Source of the DNA: Isoetes taiwanensis
Lineage: Eukaryota; Streptophyta; Lycopodiopsida; Isoetales; Isoetaceae
Direction of reading: 5' to 3'
Length of the DNA: 64,000 bases
NCBI GenBank assembly: GCA_021234155.1
Contig: JAJEKV010000010.1
Location: 10,395,511-10,459,510 of the forward strand
Made by a program: the position numbers and the translations under genes. The notes under the pieces are model-generated. The model was not told the DNA's origin, did no database searches, and saw nothing but the letters and a program-made list of their open reading frames with translations. Below, one piece after another: positions 57,958-64,000 of the stretch (its first letter is position 1; every line of letters begins with the position of its first letter).

Positions 57958-58230
57958 AGTATATAATAAAGAAATAGCGTCCGTGAGTGAGTATGTGAGT
58001 GAGTGAGTGAGTAAGTCCACCCCCATCGACGGTGGAGGAGGCGCCACGTGGCGCGATCTGGGCCCTTCGTGGGCCTTGGCCCCTCAAAAGCTCCCAAGTT
58101 TGGTGGACAAAATTTTTTTGTTTTACCACTGACTCGAACCCTGGACATTGCCCCCCAAACCCCCCACCCTTACCACTAGACCAACCAGTCTTTTCTTGAA
58201 ATATTAAGAAGTCCATGCTTAGTTAAGGCT
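57958..58230 (-). mobile_element. tRNA-related SINE-like element, copy 2
   Basis: About 85 percent similar by eye to copy 1, with the same A-box (58171-58183 region) and a B-box with one change (GGTTCGAGTCA, 58130-58140). It begins directly after GGGCCCTTTTCTAG. The body includes GCGCCACGTGGCGC, a 14-bp palindrome with a G-box core, at 58041-58054. Confidence 0.6.
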
Positions 58231-58254
58231 GGGGCTCTAATTAATTCAAGGATA

Positions 58255-59160
58255 CTCTAGGATGTTCTAGAATGTTCTAGAACCTCTTGGAATGTCCTAG
58301 AATGTTCCAGATGCTCATGGGTAAGCACCTCAGTCTAAAAATAGAAAGTCTCAGTCTAAAAATAGAAGTTTTTTTTTAAACTTTGCAAGTGCTCAAAATA
58401 GAATGTTGTGGAATGTTCCAGGTGCTCATGGATAATAGAAATTTTTTGAAACTTTGCAAATGCTCAAAATAGAATGTTGTGGAATGTTCCAGGTGCTCAT
58501 GGGCAAGCACCTCAGTCTAAAAATAGAAAGTTTCAGTCTAAAAATAGAAAGTTTTTTGAAACTTTGCAGATGCTCAAAATAGAATGTTCTGGAATGTTCC
58601 AGATGCTCGTGGGCAAGCACCTCGGTCTAGAAATAGAAAGTTTCAATCTAAAAATAGAAAGTTGTTTGAAACTTTGCAAATGCTCAACATAGAATGTTAT
58701 GGAATGTTGCAGATGCTCATGGGTAAGCACCTCAATCCAAAAATAGAAAGTTTTTTGAAACTTTGCAAATGCTCAAAATAGAATATTCTAGAATGTTGCA
58801 AATGCTCAAAGGTAAGCACCTCAGTCTAAAAATAGAAAGTTTCAGTCTAAAAATAGAAAGTTTGCTTAAACTTTGTAAAAACTCAAATAGAATGTCCTAG
58901 AATGTTTCAGATGCTCTAGGGTAAGCATCTCAGTCTAAAAACAGAAAGTACGGTAGTCTAAGAACAGAAAACTTTGCTAAAACTCTGCAAAAACTCAAAA
59001 TAGAATGTTATAGAGTGTTCCAGATGCTATAGGGCAACCACCTATGCTCTAGAAGCACCTCAGTCTAAAAGTAGAAAGTTTATTGAAACCTTGCAAATGC
59101 TCAAAATAGAATATTCTGGAGGTGCTACTTTGGAATTGGTAGTAAGCGTGATGGGTTGCA
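58255..59160. repeat. satellite of about 110 bp, block 2
   Basis: Same family as block 1. Several units show the complete AGAATGTTCTGGAATGTTCC (58581-58600) and the AGGTGCT...AGCACCT hairpin (58490-58510). The last units diverge toward GTTTGCTTAAACTTTGTAAA, as at the end of the other blocks. Confidence 0.88.
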
Positions 59161-59242
59161 AATGCTCATGGGTAAACATCTCAATCCCTCTCCCCCCCTC
59201 CCTGATGATCCTGTAACCTTCTAGAATGTTCTAAAAAAAGCT

Positions 59243-59542
59243 AGAGAGAGAAGAGAGAGGAGGAAGAGAGGAGAGAGAAGAGAGAGGAGGGAGAAGACAG
59301 AGAGAGAGAAATAGAAAAGAGAGAGAAAGGTAGAGAGAGAGGAGAAATAGAGAGAGAGGAGAGAAATAACAGATAGAGAAATAGGAGATAGAGAGAGGAG
59401 AGAGATAGGAGATAGATAGAGGGGAGAAATAGAGAGAGAGGAGGAGATAGAGAGAGAGAGAGAGGAGAGAAAAAAGAGGAGAGAGGAGAGAGAGATAAGA
59501 GAGGAGAGGAGGAGGGAGAGATAGGAGAGAGAGAGGAGAGAG

Positions 59543-59580
<38 letters not shown>

Positions 59581-60236
59581 GAGATAGAGAGGGGAGGAAA
59601 AAGAGAGAGAGGAGAGAGATAGGAGAGAGCAGAGAGGAGAGAGGATAGAGAAGAGAGAGAGAGAGGAGAGAGAGAGAGAAGAGAGGAGAGGGAGGAGAGA
59701 GAGAGAGAAGAGCACAGAGGAGAGAGAAGAGAGAGAAGAGAGAGGGAAGAGGGAGAAGAGAGAGAGAAAGAGAAATAGAGAGGAGAGAGAAAGATAGAGA
59801 GAGAGAGAGAAGGGAGCATGAGAGAAGAGAGGGAAGGGAGAGGGAAAATAGAATGGGGCCAAAGAGGGAAGGGAGGAGGCCGGAACCAGAGAAAAAAAGA
59901 GGAAAGGAGAAAAAGAAAAAGGAGGGGAGAAGAGAGAAGAGGACTAAAAGAGAAGAGGGAAAGAGAGAAGAGAAAAGAGAGAGGGAGATGAGGGAAGAAG
60001 AGAGGGGGGGGAGAGATAGAGAGAGAAGAGAGAAGAGGGAAAGAGAAGAGGGAAGAGAGAGAAGAGAAAGAAGAGAGAGGGAGATGAGGGAAGAGAGAGG
60101 GGGGGAGAGAAAGATAGAGAGAGAAGAGAGAGAGGAAGTTGGAGAAGAGGGAGTTGAGAGAGTTTCAAAAGAAATAGAATAAAGGGAGGAGATTCAAGGA
60201 GAAAAGAAGGAGAAAGGAGCAAGAGCCTAGGGCCCC
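59243..60236. repeat. GA-rich polypurine tract 2 (about 1 kb)
   Basis: Same character as tract 1, with embedded GATAGA motifs and a related inner duplication (GAGGGAGATGAGGGAAGA at 59980 and 60077). It ends before GCCTAGGGCCCC, close to the next macro-unit boundary. Confidence 0.95.
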
Positions 60237-60339
60237 AAAGTTTGGGAAATTTTGCCAAAAGTCCTCAAAAAGTCCAGGCTTAAAAGAAGAGGAAAGGGCC
60301 CAAGAAAAAAGAGGAAAAAATAATGCCGGCCCTTTTTTA

Positions 60340-60620
60340 GTCTATTATAATAAAAGAAATAGAGGTCCGTGATGAGTGGAATGAGTGAGTTAGGAGTTAG
60401 TAAGAAACCCCATCGATAGAAAGGATGTAATTCTTTTTTGGCTTAGAATCTTTAGAATGGGCCTTGGCCTCTCAAAATATTCCCAAGTTTGGTGGACAAA
60501 ATTTTTTGGGCAACCACCTAAAAAATGGAAATTGCCCCCAAAAGTTTTTGAAACCTTTACAAACTAGACCAAAATAGAATGTTTTCTTGAAATAATAAGA
60601 ACTCCATGCTTAGTTAAGGC
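60340..60620 (-). mobile_element. tRNA-related SINE-like element, copy 3 (disturbed)
   Basis: The ends match copies 1 and 2 (TCTATTATAATAAAAGAAAT on the left, TTAGTTAAGGCTGGGGC on the right, and TCCCAAGTTTGGTGGACAAA inside), but the A-box/B-box region is replaced by words from the neighbouring satellite (TTTTTGAAACC, AAAATAGAATGTT). The Pol III promoter is lost. It may be a consensus error rather than a true sequence. Confidence 0.5.
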
Positions 60621-60639
60621 TGGGGCCTAATTAATTCAA

Positions 60640-61990
60640 GGATACTCTAGGATGTTCTAGAATGTTCTAGAATCTTTTGGAATGTCCTAGAATGTTCCAG
60701 ATGCTCATGGGTAAGCACCTCAGCCTAAAAATAGAAAGTCTCAGTCTAAAAATAGAAGTTTTTTTGAAACTTTGCAAGTGCTCAAAATAGAATGTTGTGG
60801 AATGTTCCAGGTGCTTATGGGTAAGCACCTCAATCTAAAAATAGAAAGTTTCAGTCTAAAAATAGAAAGTTTTTGAAACTTTGCAAATGCTCAAAGTAGA
60901 ATGTTCTGGAATGTTCCAGGTGCTCATGGGTAAGCACCTCAGTCTAAAAATAGAAAGTGTCGGTCCAAAAAATAGAAGTTTTTTTGAAACTTTGCAAATG
61001 CTCAAAATAGAATGTTGTGGAATGTTCCAGGTGCTCATGGGTAAGCACCTCAGTCTAAAAATAGAAAGTTTTTTGAAACCTTGCAAATACTCAAAATAGA
61101 ATATTGTGGAATGTTCCAGGTGTGCTCATGGGTAAGGGCAAATCTAAAAAATAGAAAGAAAGCCTAAAAATAAAAAGTTTTTTAAGACTTTGCAAATGCT
61201 CAAAATAGAATGTTCTGGAATGTTGCAGATGCTCATGGGCAAACACCTCAATCCAAAAAATAGAAAGTTTTTTGAAACTTTGCAAATGCTCAAAATAGAA
61301 TGTTCTGGAATGTTGTAGATGCTCAAAGGTAAGCACCTCAGTCTAAAAATAGAAAGTTTTAGTGTGATGGGTATGATGGGTGTGTGTAAGCTTCACATGG
61401 GTGATACTTTAGAATTGACATACTTTAGAATTGTGCCTTATGGGCATGTATGAGTATATTACTCATGAATAATACTTTGTGGGTGCTCATGGGTAAGCAC
61501 CTCAGTCTAAAAATAGAAAGTTTCAATCTAAAAATAGAAAGTTTTTTAAGACTTTGCAAATGCTCAAAATAGAATGTTCTGAAATGGTGCAAATGCTCAT
61601 GGGTAAACACCTCAATCCAAAAATAGAAAGTTTTTGGAAACTTTGCAAATGCTCAAAATAGAATTTTCTGGAATGTTGCAGATGTTCAAAAGTAAGCACC
61701 TCAGTCTAAAAATAGAAAGTTTTGTAAAAACTCAAATAGAATGTCCTAGAATGTTTCAGATGCTCTAGGGTAAGCATATCAGTCTAAAAATAGAAAGTAC
61801 GGTAGCCTAAAAACAGAAAAGTTTGCTAAAACTTTGCAAAAACTCAAAATAGAATGGTCTAGAGTGTTCTAGATGCTATAGGGCCTTCTAGATGCTATAG
61901 GGCAACTACCTATGCTCTAGAAGCACCTCAGTCTAAAAGTAGAAAGTTTCTTGAAACCTTGCAAATGCTCAAAATGGAATAGTCTGGAGG
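60640..61990. repeat. satellite of about 110 bp, block 3
   Basis: The longest block. AGAATGTTCTGGAATGTTCC is present at 60898-60917. It is interrupted at about 61365-61490 by a phrase with GTGTGATGGGTATGATGGGT and CATGGGCATGTATGAGTAT that recurs at 62015-62130. It ends with divergent units as in blocks 1 and 2. Confidence 0.88.
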
Positions 61991-62160
61991 TGATACTTTG
62001 GAATTGGTAGTAAGTGTGATGGGTATGATGGGTGTGTGTAAGCTTCACATGGGTGATACTTTAGAATTGACATACTTTAGAATTGGTAGTAGAGGTAGTA
62101 GATGTGGCCTCATGGGCATGTGTGAGTATGTTACTCATGAATGATACTTTGTTGATAATA
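61985..62160. repeat. TGATACTTTGGAATTGGTAGT minisatellite, first part
   Basis: Degenerate units containing TGATACTTT(G/A)GAATTG, GTGTGATGGGTATGATGGG and TAAGCTTCACATGGG. Similar words recur to the window end. Confidence 0.75.
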
Positions 62161-62161
62161 G

Positions 62162-62226
62162 AATAGAGGGAGAGAAAACAGAGGACAAAGGGATAGGAGA
62201 GAGGACAAAGAGGAGAGAGGACATAT
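62162..62226. repeat. short GA-rich tract
   Basis: Follows TTTGTTGATAATAGAATAG, the same lead-in as tract 1. It consists of GAGAGGACAAAG-type units. Confidence 0.8.
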
Positions 62227-62339
62227 AAAGGTAATAGGCGTGAGTAAACTCCTCTTGCACGAGTGCCAAGTAATAAACATGGTGTAAATATGGTATAGGT
62301 CCTCATGGTTGTATGTGTGAGTATGCTCTTTTGAATATA

Positions 62340-62860
62340 TAGGGGTTGTACTTTGGAATTCATAGTAGATGTAGCAAGCTCCTAATGGGTGATACTTTAA
62401 AAGTAGTAGTAGGTGTCGGTAAGCTCCCAATGGGTGATAGTTTGAAATTAGTAGTCGTTGTAGTAAATGTGAATCAGCTTTTAACGGGTGGAACTTTGCA
62501 GTTTATAGTAGGTGTGAGTAAACTCCCAATGGATGATACTTTGAAATTGGTAATAAATGTGACTGAGCTCCTCAATGTGTGATGGTTTGGAATTGGTAGT
62601 AAATACGTATCTGAGGCAATGTTGAACCGAGGTTGATCAAACCCGAGGCGAGGCCTCGGCCGGCCGAGGCCGAGCCGAGGAATAGTCCCAGGGATGTCCA
62701 AACCGAGGCGAAACCTGAGGGGCCGAAATGAAAGGGTGCAAAAGAAAAGGTCGCTGTGGTGGGCCTAAAACCGAGGCGGTAGGCCCTGAGGGGCCGAAAT
62801 GAGGAATGGATGCAAAAGAAAAGGGCAATGATACTTTGTTGGTAATGGAATAGAGGGTTG
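62340..62860. repeat. minisatellite plus CCGAGG block, copy 1
   Basis: Begins ATATAGGGGTTGTACTTTGG. It contains about six units of roughly 45 bp (AAGCTCCCAATGGGTGATA, CTTTGAAATTGGTAGTAG, GTGTG), then GGCAATGTTGAACCGAGGTT and a CG-rich CCGAGGC cluster with the perfect 20-bp palindrome centred at 62661/62662. It repeats at 63460, about 1.12 kb to the right. Confidence 0.85.
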
Positions 62861-63011
62861 AGCAGTATGTGTGAATAAGACTGTGAAATACCATGGAGTG
62901 CAGTAGATGTGAGTAAAATCCTCATAGGTAATACTTTGGAATTGGTAGTGTTCTCCTCATGAGTGATACTTTGTGGTAGTAGGTGTAAGTAGGCTCCTTA
63001 TGGATAATACT

Positions 63012-63332
63012 TTAGAGACAGAGAAGAGAGAGAAAGGGGAGAGGGAAGAGAGAGGAGAGAGAGAGGAGAGAGAAGAGAGAGGAGACGAGAGAGGGAGAGA
63101 GAGAAATAAAGAAGAGAGAGAAAGATGAAGAAAGAGAGGAGAAATAAAGGGAGAGGAGAGAGAGAAGGGGAAAAAGGGGAGACAGATGAGAGAGAGAAGA
63201 GAGAGAAGAAAGGGAAGAGAGACAGAAGAGAGGAGAGAGAGAGAGGAGAAAGGAGAGAAGGAGAGAGAGAGGAGAGACAGAGAAGCAAAAGAGAAAGAAA
63301 AGAGAGGAGAGGAAGAGAAGGGGGAGAGAACA
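63012..63332. repeat. GA-rich polypurine tract 3
   Basis: About 320 bp of AGAGAG/GGAGA on the plus strand, with occasional ACAGA. Flanked by the TGATACTTTG minisatellite on both sides. Confidence 0.92.
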
Positions 63333-63456
63333 CATATAGAAAAGTCCTCATGGGTGTAGATGTGGTATAAGTCCTCATGGTTGTATGTGTGAGTATGCTC
63401 CTCATGGATGGTTGAGTAATGGATGCTTAGTTACATGGAAAGTTTCTTGATCTTGA

Positions 63457-63960
63457 ATATATAGGGGTTGTACTTTGGAATTCATAGTAAATGTAGCAAG
63501 CTCTTAACGGGTGATACTTTAAAAGTAATAGTAAGTGTAGGTAAGCTCCCAATGGGTGATAGTTTGAAATTGGTAGTCGCTGTAGTAAGTATGAGTCAGT
63601 TTTTAATGGATGAGACTTTGGACTTTATAGTAGGTGTGAGTAAACTCTCAGTGGATGATACTTTGAAATTGGTAGTAAATGTGACTGAGCTCCTCAATGT
63701 GTGATGGTTTGGAATTGATAGTAAGTATATATCTGAGGCAATGTTGAACCGAGGTTGATTAAGCTCCCTATAGGTGACATACGGGTGGACCCAAACCGAG
63801 GCGAGGCCAGGCCGAGGCCGAGCCGAGGAATAGTAGAGAGAGAAGGGGAGAGAGAGAGCAGAGAGAGGAGAGAGAGGAGAGAGAGATGGTACAAAAGGGA
63901 AATGGGGTCCAATCGAGGAAGAGGTCTCACCGAGGCCGGCCGAGCCGGAAAGGAGCAAAA
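63457..63960. repeat. minisatellite plus CCGAGG block, copy 2
   Basis: Same order of units as 62340-62740, with point changes and an insert (CCCTATAGGTGACATACGGG) before the CCGAGGC cluster. It ends in AAAAGAAAAGGGCCC, like the other macro-unit ends at 57930-57950 and 60285-60330. Confidence 0.85.
63830..63888. repeat. short GA-rich tract near the window end
   Basis: A run of GAGAGA/GGGGAGAG follows CGAGGAATAGTA, before GATGGTACAAAAGG. Confidence 0.85.
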
Positions 63961-64000
63961 GAAAAGGGCCCTAGCCAAATTTCTAAAAAAGTCCTTATAA

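Noticed and set aside
56092-58148. Minus-strand ORFs of 570-650 codons, Ser/Leu-rich
   Set aside because: They are translations of the GA-rich tract; stops are absent because CT repeats contain no TAA, TAG or TGA. No protein features.
59221-59862. Minus-strand ORFs of about 200 codons, Ser/Leu-rich
   Set aside because: Same cause: low-complexity GA tract 2.
1-64000. Viral or retroviral genes, LTR retrotransposons, ribosomal RNA genes
   Set aside because: No reverse transcriptase, integrase, capsid or rRNA sequence was recognised on either strand.

Overview
This window is nuclear DNA of a land plant with a large, transposon-rich genome. The evidence is remnants of plant gene families (a family-1 glycosyltransferase with its PSPG box, PLS-type pentatricopeptide proteins, an mTERF protein, a C2/GRAM protein of the Arabidopsis At1g03370 type, a TM9SF nonaspanin, acireductone dioxygenase and a MAPKKK-like kinase), GT-AG splice sites, and plant-style Helitron, hAT and PIF/Harbinger-like elements. 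The PPR wording (HDQIIKSGLES) would fit a fern, lycophyte or gymnosperm as well as other plants; the species cannot be decided. I see no intact host gene. Nearly all recognisable coding sequence is fragmentary or broken, mostly inside transposons.

Region 1 (1-1361): unique flank with a 92-bp tandem duplication built around an 18-bp palindrome.

Region 2 (1362-38056, about 36.7 kb) is the centrepiece: eleven non-autonomous Helitrons joined head to tail, all 5'->3' on the minus strand, with one outer A|T insertion site. There are three kinds. Alpha (about 2.55 kb, x4) carries a C2/GRAM gene fragment. Beta (about 3.47 kb, x5) carries an mTERF gene fragment. Gamma (about 3.2 kb, x2) carries a promoter and exons of an unidentified gene. 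Left to right the order is alpha1 beta1 alpha2 beta2 gamma1 beta3 gamma2 alpha3 beta4 alpha4 beta5. Every junction is exactly a Helitron 3' end (the hairpin GCCCAGCAACGCTGGGC, a short spacer, then CTA or CTAG) followed by the next element's 5' TC. Beta5 is interrupted by a plus-strand 2.8-kb Helitron (delta) carrying PPR fragments; the other four beta copies preserve its empty site.

Region 3 (38057-49500): a PIF/Harbinger-like element (38735-40852, TTA target duplication) with long inverted arms made of GGTTCGC...GCGAACC palindromes around a broken glycosyltransferase fragment; a hAT transposase C-terminus; a PPR pseudogene; a kinase pseudogene; and a repeat-bounded segment of about 1 kb.

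Region 4 (49500-54700): an isolated Helitron 5' end, then a three-gene chimera on the minus strand (TM9SF - PPR - acireductone dioxygenase) with a tandemly duplicated dioxygenase exon.

Region 5 (54770-64000): three head-to-tail macro-units, each made of a tRNA-related SINE-like segment, a heat-shock-element-like GAAnnTTC run, a roughly 110-bp satellite and a long GA-rich polypurine tract. The third also holds a minisatellite block repeated about 1.1 kb apart.

A caution applies to much of region 2. Several copies (beta2, beta4, alpha2, alpha3, part of alpha1) differ from their sisters almost only at CAG/CTG sites, by small indels and scrambling. This looks like a long-read base-calling artefact at CHG-methylated cytosines, so frameshifts in those copies should not be read as biology.
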